Position numbers and translations under genes: made by a program. Of a stretch of DNA of 64,000 nucleotides, positions 44,602 to 54,804 are shown one piece after another (position 1 is the first letter of the stretch; every line of letters begins with the position of its first letter). A model generated the notes under the pieces. That model did no database searches. It saw only the letters and a list, made by a program, of their open reading frames with translations, and was not told where the DNA came from. The stretch is from Carboxydocella sporoproducens DSM 16521 (lineage in GTDB: Bacteria > Bacillota > GCA-003054495 > Carboxydocellales > Carboxydocellaceae): positions 62,001-126,000 of the forward strand of contig NZ_FUXM01000002.1 of the NCBI RefSeq assembly GCF_900167165.1, written 5' to 3'.

Positions 44602-45783
44602 TTGGCAGAAACAGTAATAGTTAGTGCAGCCCGAACCCCTTTTGGTAAGCTTGGTGGCGGGCTTGCCCCCCTGTCTGCTACAGACTTGGGTGGAATTGCC
44701 ATTGCTGAGGCAGTAAAACGGGCTGGTATCCCAGCCGATCATATTGATAATGTAATCATGGGCATGGTTTTACAGGGGGGAGCTGGTCAAATCCCCAGTA
44801 GACAGGCAACGAACAAAGCTGGATTACCCTGGGAAACCCCATCAGAAACTATCAATAAAGTCTGTGCCAGTGGTTTAAGGGCTGTTACTATGGCAGATCA
44901 ACAAATTCGCAGCGGTGACGCCAGCATTATCGTTGCTGGTGGCATGGAAAGTATGTCCAATGCCCCCTATTTCCTTAAAAAAGCCCGCTGGGGTTATCGC
45001 ATGGGTCATGATGAATTAATAGATCTAATGGTACATGATGGTTTATGGTGTGCTTTCCATAACCGGCATATGGCAGTACACGGAAGTGTTGTAGCTGCAG
45101 AATATGGTATCAGCCGGGCTGAACAGGATGAATGGGCGCTTCGAAGTCATAATCTGGCAATTAAAGCTATTGATTCCGGGATAATGGCACAAGAGATTAT
45201 TCCCGTTACTATTCCGCAAAAAAAAGGTGATCCCAAAGTAATAATTACAGATGAAGGGCCAAGGCGAGATACCTCTCTTGAACAACTGGCAAAATTACCG
45301 CCCGTTTTTGACAAAAACGGTACTGTTACAGCCGGCAATGCTCCAGGTGTTAATGATGGTGCTGGAGCTATGGTGTTGATGAGTTCCGACAAAGCCAAAG
45401 AACTGGGTGTTCAACCTCTGGCTAAAATAATCGGGCACGCTTTTGTTGCTCTAGAAGCCCAGTACATTGCTACTGCCCCGGGACACGCTGTTAATAAATT
45501 ACTGCAAAAAAATAATCTTAAAATATCTGATATAAACCTATTGGAAATCAATGAAGCATTTGCGGCAGTTCCCTTGGTTAGCCAGAAAATTGCAAACTGG
45601 AATCCTGAATTAGTTAATGTAAACGGAGGAGCAGTAGCCTTAGGTCATCCCATAGGCGCCTCCGGAGCAAGGATAATTATGACTCTAATTTATGAACTGA
45701 GACGGCGTGGTGGCGGCTACGGTATTGCCGCTATCTGTTCCGGTGCTGCTCAAGGTGATGCTGTTTTAATAAAAGTAGATTAA
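44602..45783 (+). CDS. Second thiolase-family acyltransferase
   Basis: A thiolase of about 393 residues with [21 protein letters not shown] and [11 protein letters not shown], but a less usual final motif [11 protein letters not shown] where the first thiolase has CIGGGQG. All catalytic positions (Cys, His, Cys) are kept. A different chain-length preference from the first thiolase is possible. The start is set at TTG 44602 because AGGAGGTGA lies at 44588-44596; the GTG at 44593 overlaps that site. Confidence 0.92.
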   Translation: MAETVIVSAARTPFGKLGGGLAPLSATDLGGIAIAEAVKRAGIPADHIDNVIMGMVLQGGAGQIPSRQATNKAGLPWETPSETINKVCASGLRAVTMADQQIRSGDASIIVAGGMESMSNAPYFLKKARWGYRMGHDELIDLMVHDGLWCAFHNRHMAVHGSVVAAEYGISRAEQDEWALRSHNLAIKAIDSGIMAQEIIPVTIPQKKGDPKVIITDEGPRRDTSLEQLAKLPPVFDKNGTVTAGNAPGVNDGAGAMVLMSSDKAKELGVQPLAKIIGHAFVALEAQYIATAPGHAVNKLLQKNNLKISDINLLEINEAFAAVPLVSQKIANWNPELVNVNGGAVALGHPIGASGARIIMTLIYELRRRGGGYGIAAICSGAAQGDAVLIKVD

Positions 45784-45807
45784 TTAATTGATTGGGGGTA
45801 GAGGGAC

Positions 45808-46662
45808 ATGGAGATTAAAAAGGTAATGGTTGTTGGAGCCGGACAGATGGGCAGCGGAATAGCTCAGGTAGCTGCTCAGGCAGGCTACCAGGTAATTTTG
45901 AATGATATTAAACCGGAATTTGTTGAAAGAGGCCTTTCTGTAATTACAAAAAACTTAGCCAGAAATGTGGAAAAAGGTAAAATTACTGAAGATGAGAAAA
46001 ATGAAATCCTTGGTAGACTAACCAGATCCATTTCCTTAGAAGACGCTCATGACGTAGATATTGTGATTGAAGCTGCAGTAGAAAAAATGGAAATTAAAGC
46101 TGATATTTTCCGTAAACTGGACGAAATTACACCAGCCCATGCTATTTTGGCAACCAACACCTCTTCATTACCAATTACTGAAATCGCTGCCTGCACAAGA
46201 CGACCGGAGAAGGTTATAGGCATGCACTTTATGAATCCAGTTCCTGTAATGAAGCTGGTGGAAATCATTAAAGGTTTGGCGACCGACCAGGAAGTCTATA
46301 AAATTGTGGAAAACATGAGTATTAAAATGGGAAAAGTTCCTGTGGAAGTTAATGATTCACCGGGTTTTGTTTCTAACCGGGTCTTGTTGCCAATGATCAA
46401 TGAAGCAATTTACTGTGTGTACGAAGGAGTAGCTACTCCGGAAGCTGTCGACCAGGTGATGAAACTTGGTATGAATCATCCCATGGGACCCCTGGCTCTG
46501 GCAGATTTAATCGGTTTAGATACCTGCTTATCCATTATGGAAGTTCTTTATGAAGGCTTTAAAGATTCCAAATATCGCCCCTGTCCCTTGCTGCGGAAAA
46601 TGGTTAAAGCCGGTTGGCTGGGCCGTAAAACAGGCAAAGGTTTCTATGATTATTCCAACTAA
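45808..46662 (+). CDS. hbd: 3-hydroxybutyryl-CoA dehydrogenase
   Basis: A 284-residue enzyme, typical length for the clostridial Hbd. The dinucleotide loop [11 protein letters not shown] is at residues 10-20, [11 protein letters not shown] and the catalytic histidine in [15 protein letters not shown] are present, and the C-terminal domain has [12 protein letters not shown]. It oxidises 3-hydroxybutyryl-CoA to acetoacetyl-CoA with NAD(P)+. It lies between thiolase and crotonase genes in the expected butyrate-pathway order. Confidence 0.97.
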   Translation: MEIKKVMVVGAGQMGSGIAQVAAQAGYQVILNDIKPEFVERGLSVITKNLARNVEKGKITEDEKNEILGRLTRSISLEDAHDVDIVIEAAVEKMEIKADIFRKLDEITPAHAILATNTSSLPITEIAACTRRPEKVIGMHFMNPVPVMKLVEIIKGLATDQEVYKIVENMSIKMGKVPVEVNDSPGFVSNRVLLPMINEAIYCVYEGVATPEAVDQVMKLGMNHPMGPLALADLIGLDTCLSIMEVLYEGFKDSKYRPCPLLRKMVKAGWLGRKTGKGFYDYSN

Positions 46663-46682
46663 TGTAGTAGGGGTGGTAAAAG

Positions 46683-47465
46683 ATGCAATTCAATAATTTA
46701 CTGGTTCAAAAAGAAAATAATCTGGCTATTCTAACCATTAACCGCCCTGCTGCTTTAAATGCCCTTAATGCGGACACCCTCCATGAGCTGGGGCAAGCAA
46801 TTCAAATGTTAACTGAAGACCAGGAAGTTAAAGTCATTATCTTGACCGGGGCAGGAGAGAAGGCTTTTGTAGCAGGCGCTGATATTGCTTTTATGCAGCA
46901 ACTGGACCCCATTGCGGCAAGGCAGTTTGCCTTAACCGGCCAAATGGTATTTAATCAGATTGAATCCTGTCCTAAACCTGTGATTGCTGCTATTAATGGT
47001 TACGCCTTAGGAGGCGGCTGTGAGCTGGCAATGGCCTGTGATATCAGAATAGCCAGTGAAAAAGCCAAATTTGGCCAACCGGAAGTCAATCTGGGAGTCA
47101 TTCCTGGTTTTGCTGGCACCCAGCGTTTGGCTCGGTTGGTTGGTAAAGGTAAAGCTAAAGAACTGATCTTTACAGGGGATATGATCGATGCCCAGGAGGC
47201 TTATCAGATTGGCTTAATTAATCAAATCGTCCCTCATGATCAGCTAATGGACCAAACAAAAAAAATGGGACTAAAAATTGCTAGCAAAGCTCTAGTAGCG
47301 GTTCAACTGGCAAAAAGGGCTATCAATGAAGGTTTGGAAATGCCTTTAGAACAGGCAAACTATCATGAAGCTAATTACTTTGGCTTGTGCTTTGCAACAA
47401 ATGATCAAAAAGAAGGGATGGCCGCCTTTTTGGCAAAAAGACCACCACAGTTTCAAGGCAAATAA
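46683..47465 (+). CDS. crt: Crotonase / enoyl-CoA hydratase
   Basis: A 260-residue enoyl-CoA hydratase. The oxyanion-hole region AFVAGADIAFM, the glutamate in GGGCELAMACD and the second catalytic glutamate in FGQPEVNLGVIPG are all present. It hydrates crotonyl-CoA to 3-hydroxybutyryl-CoA. It follows hbd by 20 bases with AGGGGTGG upstream. Confidence 0.96.
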   Translation: MQFNNLLVQKENNLAILTINRPAALNALNADTLHELGQAIQMLTEDQEVKVIILTGAGEKAFVAGADIAFMQQLDPIAARQFALTGQMVFNQIESCPKPVIAAINGYALGGGCELAMACDIRIASEKAKFGQPEVNLGVIPGFAGTQRLARLVGKGKAKELIFTGDMIDAQEAYQIGLINQIVPHDQLMDQTKKMGLKIASKALVAVQLAKRAINEGLEMPLEQANYHEANYFGLCFATNDQKEGMAAFLAKRPPQFQGK

Positions 47466-47490
47466 ATCACGTGGGGAGTAGGGGATTCAT

Positions 47491-48630
47491 ATGAATTTTG
47501 ATCTCACGGAAGAACAACTATTGCTAAAAAGAATGGTCAGAGAATTCGCTGAAAACGAACTCGCACCCAAAGCCGCATACTGGGATGAAACCGGAACCTT
47601 CCCCCGGGAAAATCTCAAAAAAATGGCTGAACTTGATTTAATGGGCATGCCTTTTCCCGAAACGGTAGGCGGAGCGGGAATGTCCGTACTGGATTATGTC
47701 CTAGTATTAGAAGAAATCGCTAGAGTTTGCCCAACAACAGCAGTAATACTAGCCGTTCACACTTCAGTAGGGACTATGCCGATTTACCTTTTCGGTAATC
47801 AACAGCAGAAGGAAAAATATTTAACAAAACTTTGCCGTGGCGAATACCTGGGAGCTTTTGCCCTCACCGAACCAACTGCCGGCTCTGATGCCACCAAAAT
47901 CAAATGTTCTGCTGAAGACAAAGGGGATCACTACCTTGTAAATGGTACCAAGATTTTCATTACTAATGCCGGTGAAGCCGATGTTTACTGCACTTTTGTT
48001 GTTACAGACAAAACCAAGAGCCATCATGGTATTAGTTGTTTACTTATAGAAAAAAATACTCCTGGTTTTAAAGTAGGAAAGATCGAAAAGAAAATGGGTC
48101 TTAATGGTTCCAAAACCGGTGAGTTGATATTTGAAAATGCTATAGTTCCAAAAGAAAATTTACTGGGCCAAGAAGGTGAAGGGTTCAAGATCGCCATGTC
48201 CCTTTTAGATGGTGGCAGAATTGGGATCGGAGCCCAGGGAATAGGGATTGCCCAGGGAGCATATGATTATGCTTTAGCTTACACAAAAGAACGCAAACAA
48301 TTTGGCCAACCCATCAGTAATTTTCAAGCTATTCAATTTAAGCTGGCTGATATGGCAACCAGAATTGATGCTGCCCGACTTCTAGTTTATCAGGCTGCCT
48401 ATTTGCGGGATCAAAAACTGCCTCATAGCAAACAGGCCAGTATGGCCAAAATGTATGGAACCGATACTGCAATGTGGGTAGCAACAGAAGCAGTACAAAT
48501 TCTTGGTGGCTACGGGTATATCAGGGAATACCCGGTAGAGCGGTATTTCCGTGATGCCAAAATTACGCAAATCTATGAGGGTACAAACCAGATCCAGCGT
48601 CTGGTAATTGCGAAAAATATATTAAAGTAA
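47491..48630 (+). CDS. Acyl-CoA dehydrogenase (short-chain type) 1
   Basis: A 379-residue FAD enzyme with AFALTEPTAGSDAT, the FITNAG flavin-binding motif, [22 protein letters not shown] and the canonical catalytic glutamate in QIYEGTNQIQR. It dehydrogenates a short acyl-CoA (butyryl-CoA expected) and passes electrons to EtfAB of the same operon. The adjacent second copy shares the layout, so they may differ in substrate. Confidence 0.95.
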   Translation: MNFDLTEEQLLLKRMVREFAENELAPKAAYWDETGTFPRENLKKMAELDLMGMPFPETVGGAGMSVLDYVLVLEEIARVCPTTAVILAVHTSVGTMPIYLFGNQQQKEKYLTKLCRGEYLGAFALTEPTAGSDATKIKCSAEDKGDHYLVNGTKIFITNAGEADVYCTFVVTDKTKSHHGISCLLIEKNTPGFKVGKIEKKMGLNGSKTGELIFENAIVPKENLLGQEGEGFKIAMSLLDGGRIGIGAQGIGIAQGAYDYALAYTKERKQFGQPISNFQAIQFKLADMATRIDAARLLVYQAAYLRDQKLPHSKQASMAKMYGTDTAMWVATEAVQILGGYGYIREYPVERYFRDAKITQIYEGTNQIQRLVIAKNILK

Positions 48631-48647
48631 CAAGGGGGTAGAGGATT

Positions 48648-49796
48648 TTGATTTTCAAGCTCACAGAAGAACAGGAAATGTTACGCAATATGGTCCGGGA
48701 TTTTGCAGAAAAGGAATGTGGACCTACTGCAGCCGAAAGGGATGAAAAAGAAACTTTTGATCGGTCTATTTTTGATAAAATGGCCGAACTGGGACTTACC
48801 GGGATTGTGTTCCCCGAAGAATATGGTGGTGCTGGTGCTGATTATATAAGTTATGCTATCGCCGTCGAGGAACTTTCCCGGGTAGACGCTTCAGTTGGTG
48901 TCACTCTGTCCGCCCATACTTCCTTAGGCTCCAACCCCATTTACAAATTTGGGACTGAAGAACAGAAACAAAAATACCTGGTACCCTTAGCCGAGGGCAA
49001 GAAAATGGGCGCTTTTGGTTTAACTGAACCCTTCGCTGGTTCTGATGCTGGAGGTACCAGAACTACCGCCGTACTTGATGGTGATGAATGGGTTCTGAAT
49101 GGTACGAAAATCTTTATTACCAATGGCGGAGAAGCTGAAATATATGTTGTCTTTGCCATGACCGATAAAGAAGCTAAACCCAAACACAAAGGCATAAGTG
49201 CTTTTATCGTGGAAAAAGGCACACCTGGTTTCACTTTCGGTAAAAAAGAACACAAACTGGGTATTCGTTCATCACCGACCATGGAGCTGGTTTTTGACAA
49301 CTGTCGTATCCCAAAAGAAAATCTTCTGGGACAACTGGGTGAAGGGTTTAAAATAGCCATGGTAACCCTGGATTATGGAAGAATTGGTATTGCTGCTCAG
49401 GCTTTAGGCATTGCCCAGGGTGCATATGAAGCAGCCTTAAATTATGCTAAAGAAAGAAAACAATTCGGTCAGCCTATTGCCAATTTCCAGGCGATTCAAT
49501 TTATGCTAGCAGATATGGCTACTGAAATTGAGGCTGCCAGATTATTAGTTTACCGTGCTGCATATCTGGCCAGTCAGGGGGTAAGAATCAGCAAAGAGGC
49601 TGCCATGGCCAAAATGTATGCCTCAGATGTAGCAATGAAAGTAACAACCAATGCTGTACAAATCTTTGGCGGTTATGGCTATACCCGTGAATTCCCGGTA
49701 GAACGCATGATGCGGGATGCTAAAATAACCCAGATCTATGAAGGTACAAATGAAATTCAACGGGTAGTTATTAGTGCTAATATTTTAAAGGAATAG
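48648..49796 (+). CDS. Acyl-CoA dehydrogenase (short-chain type) 2
   Basis: A 382-residue paralogue of the preceding gene with [46 protein letters not shown] and the catalytic glutamate in [11 protein letters not shown]. The start is TTG 48648 with AAGGGGGTAGAGG. It may act on a different acyl-CoA, for example the branched or longer substrate; the sequence alone does not decide. A hairpin follows directly. Confidence 0.95.
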   Translation: MIFKLTEEQEMLRNMVRDFAEKECGPTAAERDEKETFDRSIFDKMAELGLTGIVFPEEYGGAGADYISYAIAVEELSRVDASVGVTLSAHTSLGSNPIYKFGTEEQKQKYLVPLAEGKKMGAFGLTEPFAGSDAGGTRTTAVLDGDEWVLNGTKIFITNGGEAEIYVVFAMTDKEAKPKHKGISAFIVEKGTPGFTFGKKEHKLGIRSSPTMELVFDNCRIPKENLLGQLGEGFKIAMVTLDYGRIGIAAQALGIAQGAYEAALNYAKERKQFGQPIANFQAIQFMLADMATEIEAARLLVYRAAYLASQGVRISKEAAMAKMYASDVAMKVTTNAVQIFGGYGYTREFPVERMMRDAKITQIYEGTNEIQRVVISANILKE

Positions 49797-49824
49797 GGTT
49801 GGAGGTTTGCCTTCAACCCCTTTT
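49796..49824 (+). terminator. Hairpin inside the operon after the acyl-CoA dehydrogenases
   Basis: A 10-base-pair stem with one G-U pair (49796-49805 with 49810-49819) and a TTTG loop begins within the stop codon of the second dehydrogenase and is followed by CTTTTCCC. It may be a partial terminator or an mRNA-stability element dividing beta-oxidation from the B12-dependent genes. Confidence 0.5.
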
Positions 49825-49849
49825 CCCATTGAAAGGAGATTGTACCCTT

Positions 49850-50380
49850 GTGTGCAATCAGCGCGGAATAATCTGGACCATTACCGGAGACGGCAAAGGC
49901 AAAACTACAGCTGCTTTCGGTCAGGCTCTCAGAGCACTAGGGCATAACCAAGCGGTTGCAATTATTCAATTTCTTAAGGGTAGTAATATCTATGGTGAAT
50001 ACAGGTTTCTTCAGCAATTAGCAAATAAGCAGCTACTGATAAAACAGGTTGGTTTGCCGACCTTTGTGCGCAAAAACATTGCTGACCAGATCGATCAAGA
50101 TTTGGTACTCCGGGGTTGGTTCCTGGCCCGGTCTCTGATTGAAACATCCTATAATCTGGTCATTCTCGATGAGATTAATGTCGCCCTTGATTATGGTCTT
50201 TTAGCGATAGAAGACGTTATAAAAACCTTAACTACTAGACCTGCCACCGTTAGCATTATTCTTACGGGTAGAAATGCACCCCAGGAAATTCTGGCAATTA
50301 GTGATACAGTGAGTATTATAACCAATGGAAAACACCACTATGAACAGGGGCTTATGGCCCAGGCGGGAATTGAATTCTAG
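49850..50380 (+). CDS. BtuR-type corrinoid adenosyltransferase for the acyl-CoA mutase
   Basis: A 176-residue adenosyltransferase with P-loop TGDGKGKTTAAFG near residue 11, IIQFLKGS and the LVILDEINVALDYG Walker B. It is a paralogue of the cobA gene at 28633 but lacks the cysteine-rich insert. Its place just before meaB and the mutase subunits suggests it loads adenosylcobalamin onto the mutase. The start is GTG 49850 with AAAGGAG 11 bases upstream; the frame open from 49799 crosses the hairpin. Confidence 0.88.
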   Translation: MCNQRGIIWTITGDGKGKTTAAFGQALRALGHNQAVAIIQFLKGSNIYGEYRFLQQLANKQLLIKQVGLPTFVRKNIADQIDQDLVLRGWFLARSLIETSYNLVILDEINVALDYGLLAIEDVIKTLTTRPATVSIILTGRNAPQEILAISDTVSIITNGKHHYEQGLMAQAGIEF

Positions 50381-50400
50381 CCCAGTTAGGCGGTGAAAAA

Positions 50401-51348
50401 ATGCATTCGTTAGTTGAAGGGTTGTTGCAGGGTAATAAACGCAGTGCGGCAAAATTGATCACTATCATTGAAAACCAAGAGCCGCAAAAAGAAGAAATGT
50501 TAGCCCAAATCTTTCCTCATACCGGTAATGCTTTTATTATTGGCATTACTGGCTCACCTGGAGCAGGCAAAAGCTCTCTGGTAGACTCCTTGATTCGAAC
50601 TATCCGCTCCGAAAATAAAACCGTAGGTATTATCGCTGTGGACCCATCCAGTCCCTTTACAGGTGGAGCTCTGTTAGGAGACCGCATACGCATGCAAGAG
50701 CACGCTTTAGATCCAGGAGTTTTTATCCGCAGCATGGGCACCCGCGGCAGTTTAGGAGGTTTAGCCCATACTACCAGAGATGCTCTGCGAGTTTTGGATG
50801 CTATGGGGATCGATGTTATCTTAATAGAAACTGTGGGAGTAGGCCAATCAGAACTGGATATTATGAACGTGGCTGACACCACCGTCGTAGTCCTCACCCC
50901 TGGAGCAGGGGATCACATCCAGACAATAAAAGCCGGAATCATGGAAATTGCCGATGTTTTCGCCGTTAACAAGGGAGACTTACCCGGAGCAGATAAAGTC
51001 GTGACTGAAGTAGAAGCAATGCTGGATTTAGGCTGTCATACTAGCTGGCGCCCTCCAGTCATCAAAACTTCAAACTTAAAACAGCAAGGAATAAACGAAC
51101 TTTGGGAAGCTATCAATAAACATAAACAGTTCTTAATAGCTAATGGGTTATGGGAAGAAAACAGAAAAAAAAGGTTTGAACAAGAGGTATTAGAGATTGT
51201 GGAACTGGAACTGCGGAAAACAATTCACAAAAAAGTGGTAGATACCCCATTAATGCATGAAATTTTACAACAAGTACTTGAAAGAAAACTTGCTCCTTAC
51301 AATGCAGCGATCAGTATTATTCGTCAAGGGTTAAATTTGAAAATATAA
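50401..51348 (+). CDS. meaB: MeaB-type G3E GTPase, mutase chaperone
   Basis: A 315-residue GTPase with Walker A GSPGAGKSSLVD near residue 57, VDPSSPFTGGALLGDRIRM, the ETVGVGQSE switch and the NKGD base-recognition motif. MeaB proteins gate cofactor transfer and protect adenosylcobalamin-dependent acyl-CoA mutases from inactivation. It lies directly between the adenosyltransferase and the mutase large subunit, consistent with that role. Confidence 0.96.
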   Translation: MHSLVEGLLQGNKRSAAKLITIIENQEPQKEEMLAQIFPHTGNAFIIGITGSPGAGKSSLVDSLIRTIRSENKTVGIIAVDPSSPFTGGALLGDRIRMQEHALDPGVFIRSMGTRGSLGGLAHTTRDALRVLDAMGIDVILIETVGVGQSELDIMNVADTTVVVLTPGAGDHIQTIKAGIMEIADVFAVNKGDLPGADKVVTEVEAMLDLGCHTSWRPPVIKTSNLKQQGINELWEAINKHKQFLIANGLWEENRKKRFEQEVLEIVELELRKTIHKKVVDTPLMHEILQQVLERKLAPYNAAISIIRQGLNLKI

Positions 51349-51372
51349 AGGTTAGAAGGGAGTTGGCCTTGC

Positions 51373-53016
51373 ATGAATAAAGAAAATTTTAATAAGTGGC
51401 AAGAAAAATTTACTAACGCTGCAAAACGAGATTCTTCTTTTACTACTGTATCAGGTCTGCCTATCAATCCTCTTTATACCCCAGCCGATGTAGCTAATTT
51501 TGATTATGAAAAAGATTTGGGTTACCCTGGTGAATTTCCTTATACTCGTGGTGTACAAACCACCATGTATTTGGGTAGATTATGGACTATGCGCCAGTTT
51601 GCCGGTTTTGCGACAGCAAAAGAATCCAATCAGCGCTATAAATTTCTTCTTTCTCAAGGCCAAACTGGCTTAAGTGTGGCATTTGACATGCCCACCATAA
51701 TGGGATATGATTCCGACCATCCCAGAGCCTATGGAGAAGTTGGCCGGGTTGGGGTAGCCATTGATTCTCTCCAGGATATGGAGATCTTATTTGATGGAAT
51801 TCCTTTAGATAAAGTAAGCACTTCAATGACTATTAATGCTCCAGCTTCTGTAATCTGGTCAATGTATATAGCAACTGCCGAGAAACAGGGAGTACCATCC
51901 CATAAACTAACCGGTACCATCCAAAATGATATCTTAAAAGAATATATAGCTCAGAAATCCTGGATCTTCCCCCCGGAACCTTCTATGCGCCTGATTACCG
52001 ATATCTTTAAGTTTGCTAAAGATCATGTGCCAAAATGGAATACTATTAGTATTAGTGGTTACCACATTCGTGAAGCTGGTTCTACTGCCGTTCAAGAATT
52101 AGCATTCACCCTGGCTGACGGTTTTGCCTATGTAGAAGCTGGCATCGCAGCTGGCTTAGATGTTGATGACTTTGCTCCTCGTCTCAGTTTCTTCTTCAAT
52201 GCCCATCTCGACTTTTTCGAAGAAATTGCCAAGTATCGTGCTGCCCGTAGAATCTGGGCCCGGAGAATGAAAGAAAAATATAAAGCCAAAGATCCCCGTT
52301 CCTGGTTACTTCGCTTCCATACCCAAACTGCAGGCTGCTCACTGACAGCCCAACAACCGGAGAACAACATTATTCGTACCGCTTATGAAGCACTAGCCGC
52401 CGTTCTGGGGGGAACGCAATCCCTGCATACTAACTCTATGGATGAAGTTCTGGCATTGCCTACGGAAAAAGCTGTAACCATAGCCTTACGCACTCAGCAA
52501 ATAATCGCCCATGAAATTGGGGTAACTAACACCATTGACCCGCTGGCAGGTTCATACTTTGTTGAAGCCTTAACCAATAAAATGGAAGAAGAGGCTGAAA
52601 AATATTTTGCCAAGATTGAGGAACTGGGTGGGGTGTTAAAGGCCATTGAAAAAGGTTTCTTCCAGAAGGAAATTGCTGATGCTGCTTATGAATATCAAAA
52701 AGCTATTGATAGCAAACGGCGAATTGTGGTTGGAGTCAATCAGTATGTCGATGAAAATGAAAAACTGGATATTGAAATCCTCAAGATTGACCCCCGAATC
52801 GAACAGGAACAAGTTGCTCGCCTGCAAAAACTAAGAGAAGAGCGGGATAATCTGCGGGTTCAAGAGTGTTTGGCTGAGCTGAGAAAGGCGGCCAATACTT
52901 CCGATAACCTCATCCCATATATTCTCAACTGTGTCAGATGCTATAGTACTTTAGGGGAAATTATCCAGGTAATGCGCGACGAATTTGGCGAATACAAAGA
53001 ACAACCTTTATTTTAA
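51373..53016 (+). CDS. B12-dependent acyl-CoA mutase, large subunit (isobutyryl-CoA mutase type)
   Basis: A 547-residue catalytic subunit without a B12 domain. It would usually be called methylmalonyl-CoA mutase, but the two substrate-specificity positions are Phe76 (WTMRQFAGF) and Gln194 (KEYIAQKSW). In methylmalonyl-CoA mutase these are Tyr and Arg (Tyr89/Arg207 in the Propionibacterium enzyme), whereas isobutyryl-CoA mutases have Phe and Gln. The histidine of SGYHIREAG and TIQNDILKE are conserved. It would interconvert isobutyryl-CoA and butyryl-CoA, feeding the beta-oxidation genes upstream. ATG 51373 follows AGAAGGGAG. Confidence 0.92.
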   Translation: MNKENFNKWQEKFTNAAKRDSSFTTVSGLPINPLYTPADVANFDYEKDLGYPGEFPYTRGVQTTMYLGRLWTMRQFAGFATAKESNQRYKFLLSQGQTGLSVAFDMPTIMGYDSDHPRAYGEVGRVGVAIDSLQDMEILFDGIPLDKVSTSMTINAPASVIWSMYIATAEKQGVPSHKLTGTIQNDILKEYIAQKSWIFPPEPSMRLITDIFKFAKDHVPKWNTISISGYHIREAGSTAVQELAFTLADGFAYVEAGIAAGLDVDDFAPRLSFFFNAHLDFFEEIAKYRAARRIWARRMKEKYKAKDPRSWLLRFHTQTAGCSLTAQQPENNIIRTAYEALAAVLGGTQSLHTNSMDEVLALPTEKAVTIALRTQQIIAHEIGVTNTIDPLAGSYFVEALTNKMEEEAEKYFAKIEELGGVLKAIEKGFFQKEIADAAYEYQKAIDSKRRIVVGVNQYVDENEKLDIEILKIDPRIEQEQVARLQKLREERDNLRVQECLAELRKAANTSDNLIPYILNCVRCYSTLGEIIQVMRDEFGEYKEQPLF

Positions 53017-53035
53017 TCACTGGGGGAGGATAGTC

Positions 53036-53440
53036 ATGGAACAGAAGAAAAAAATTAGAGTTTTAGTAGCCAAACCTGGCCTGGATGGACATGATCGGGG
53101 AGCAAAAGTGATTGCCCGGGCCTTGCGTGATGCCGGTATGGAAGTCATCTATACCGGCCTTCATCAGACTCCGGAACAGATCGTACATGCTGCCATCCAG
53201 GAAGATGTTGATGTAATTGGCTTGAGTATACTATCCGGTGCCCATATGACCCTTTTCCCGCGGGTCAAAGAATTGTTGAAAGAACAAGGAGCAGATGATA
53301 TAGTCTTAATAGGTGGAGGAACTATCCCTGAAGATGATGTTCAACAATTAAAAGAAATGAATGCAGCTGAAGAGATCTTTACACCCGGCACCCCGCTTGA
53401 GGACATAGTTGCATGGATTAACAATCGTATCGGGAATTAA
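53036..53440 (+). CDS. B12-binding small subunit of the acyl-CoA mutase
   Basis: A 134-residue cobalamin-binding domain with the base-off/His-on motif DGHDRG near residues 16-21, SILSGAH and GGGTIPEDD, which wrap the nucleotide tail. It pairs with the large subunit to form the active mutase. ATG 53036 follows GGGGGAGGA; an open frame beginning at 52985 would lie inside the large-subunit gene. Separate large and small genes fit the heterodimeric isobutyryl-CoA mutase layout. Confidence 0.94.
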   Translation: MEQKKKIRVLVAKPGLDGHDRGAKVIARALRDAGMEVIYTGLHQTPEQIVHAAIQEDVDVIGLSILSGAHMTLFPRVKELLKEQGADDIVLIGGGTIPEDDVQQLKEMNAAEEIFTPGTPLEDIVAWINNRIGN

Positions 53441-53479
53441 AACTACAAACCTTATATTTGGCAGTAGGGGGAGTAAGAG

Positions 53480-54772
53480 ATGTCGCAGCATCAGGAACAG
53501 TATCGAAGAAAGTTAATTAGCGCAGAGGAAGTAGTTTCTCTGGTAAAAAACGGCGACCAAATCTGGGCCCCTGTGGGCGCGGGCGAACCCCAGACTATTT
53601 TTGCAACAATTGCCAGTAATTATAAATCCCTTTTCAATGTAACAGTCAATCAAATTCTGCCCTTAAAACCCTTTTTTGCCAAAAAAGAAATGGCACCTCA
53701 CATTCGCTATAACTCATGGTTTACCAGTGACATTAATCGTACAGCCGTCAATGAAGGCTGGGCCGATTTCACCGCCAACAATTTCCACGAGGTTCCTAAA
53801 CTACTACGCCTTTACTGGCCAGTAGATATAGTGATGGCAAGCGTATCTCCCATGGATAAACATGGATACTTCAGTTTAAGCTTAAGTGTAGATTACACGT
53901 TTGAAGCAATTAAAAAAGCCAAAATGATTATCCTTGAAGTTAACCCCAATTATCCTCGTACCCTTGGTAATTGTTTTGTTCACATATCTCAGGTGGACTA
54001 TATTGTTGAGAGCAATGCTCCAGTACCTATCCTGAATATCCCGCCAATAACAGAGGTTGAACAGAAAATTGGAGAATACATTGCAGATTTAATCGAAGAT
54101 GGCTCCACTCTACAAATAGGTTTTGGTGGTATCCCCAATGCAGTTACTGCCGCCTTAAAAAATAAAAAGAATTTAGGCATTCATACTGAAATGATTACCG
54201 ATGGTATGGTCAACCTTGTTGAGTGGGGTGTGGTAGATAATAGCCGTAAAACATTACATCCTGGCAAAGTCATCGGCACTTTTGCTATAGGTACTCAGCG
54301 GCTTTATGACTTCCTGGATAATAACCCGATGGTCGAAATGCATCCAGTGGACTATACCAATGACCCATATATCATCGGTCGAAACAATCAACTGGTAGCA
54401 ATCAATGCCTCGATTGAAGTTGACCTTTTGGGACAATGTTGCTCTGAATCCATGGGCCATTATCAATGGAGTGCTACAGGCGGTCAGGCGGATTTCTTCA
54501 GAGGTGCCAACATTTCCCCTGGTGGCAAGGGGTTCGTTACTCTAGCTTCTACTGCCAAAAATGGTACAGTAAGTCGAATCGTCCCCGAGCTTAAACCCGG
54601 AGCTGTTGTAACCACCAGTAAAAATGATGTGGATTACGTTGTAACCGAATACGGCGTTGCCAAATTAAGAGGCAAAACAGCTCGGGAAAGAGCATTAGAG
54701 CTGATTAATATAGCTCATCCTGATTTTCGGGCTGAATTGAGAGAAGCTGCCCGGAAATATAACCTGATTTAA
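53480..54772 (+). CDS. Acetyl-CoA hydrolase/CoA-transferase family protein
   Basis: A 430-residue CoA-transferase of the 4-hydroxybutyrate/acetyl-CoA type. Seen are GAGEPQTIF near the N terminus, GFGGIPNAV, GGQADFFRGA and the region VTEYGVAKLRGKTARERA near the C terminus. It probably activates the incoming short-chain acid with acetyl-CoA. The transferred acid is inferred to be butyrate or isobutyrate from the neighbours. GGGGGAG precedes ATG 53480. Confidence 0.9.
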   Translation: MSQHQEQYRRKLISAEEVVSLVKNGDQIWAPVGAGEPQTIFATIASNYKSLFNVTVNQILPLKPFFAKKEMAPHIRYNSWFTSDINRTAVNEGWADFTANNFHEVPKLLRLYWPVDIVMASVSPMDKHGYFSLSLSVDYTFEAIKKAKMIILEVNPNYPRTLGNCFVHISQVDYIVESNAPVPILNIPPITEVEQKIGEYIADLIEDGSTLQIGFGGIPNAVTAALKNKKNLGIHTEMITDGMVNLVEWGVVDNSRKTLHPGKVIGTFAIGTQRLYDFLDNNPMVEMHPVDYTNDPYIIGRNNQLVAINASIEVDLLGQCCSESMGHYQWSATGGQADFFRGANISPGGKGFVTLASTAKNGTVSRIVPELKPGAVVTTSKNDVDYVVTEYGVAKLRGKTARERALELINIAHPDFRAELREAARKYNLI

Positions 54773-54804
54773 AAAGTATTGACAAGGTTATGGGAGGGAT
54801 TAAA

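Noticed and set aside
48941-49360. Antisense open frame of 139 codons within the second acyl-CoA dehydrogenase
   Set aside because: It is a codon-bias shadow of a clear gene: no ribosome binding site and no recognisable protein. The same applies to the many other antisense frames inside genes.
51373-53440. Methylmalonyl-CoA mutase
   Set aside because: The Tyr and Arg that contact the methylmalonyl carboxylate are replaced by Phe76 and Gln194, the isobutyryl-CoA mutase pattern; no epimerase gene is nearby.
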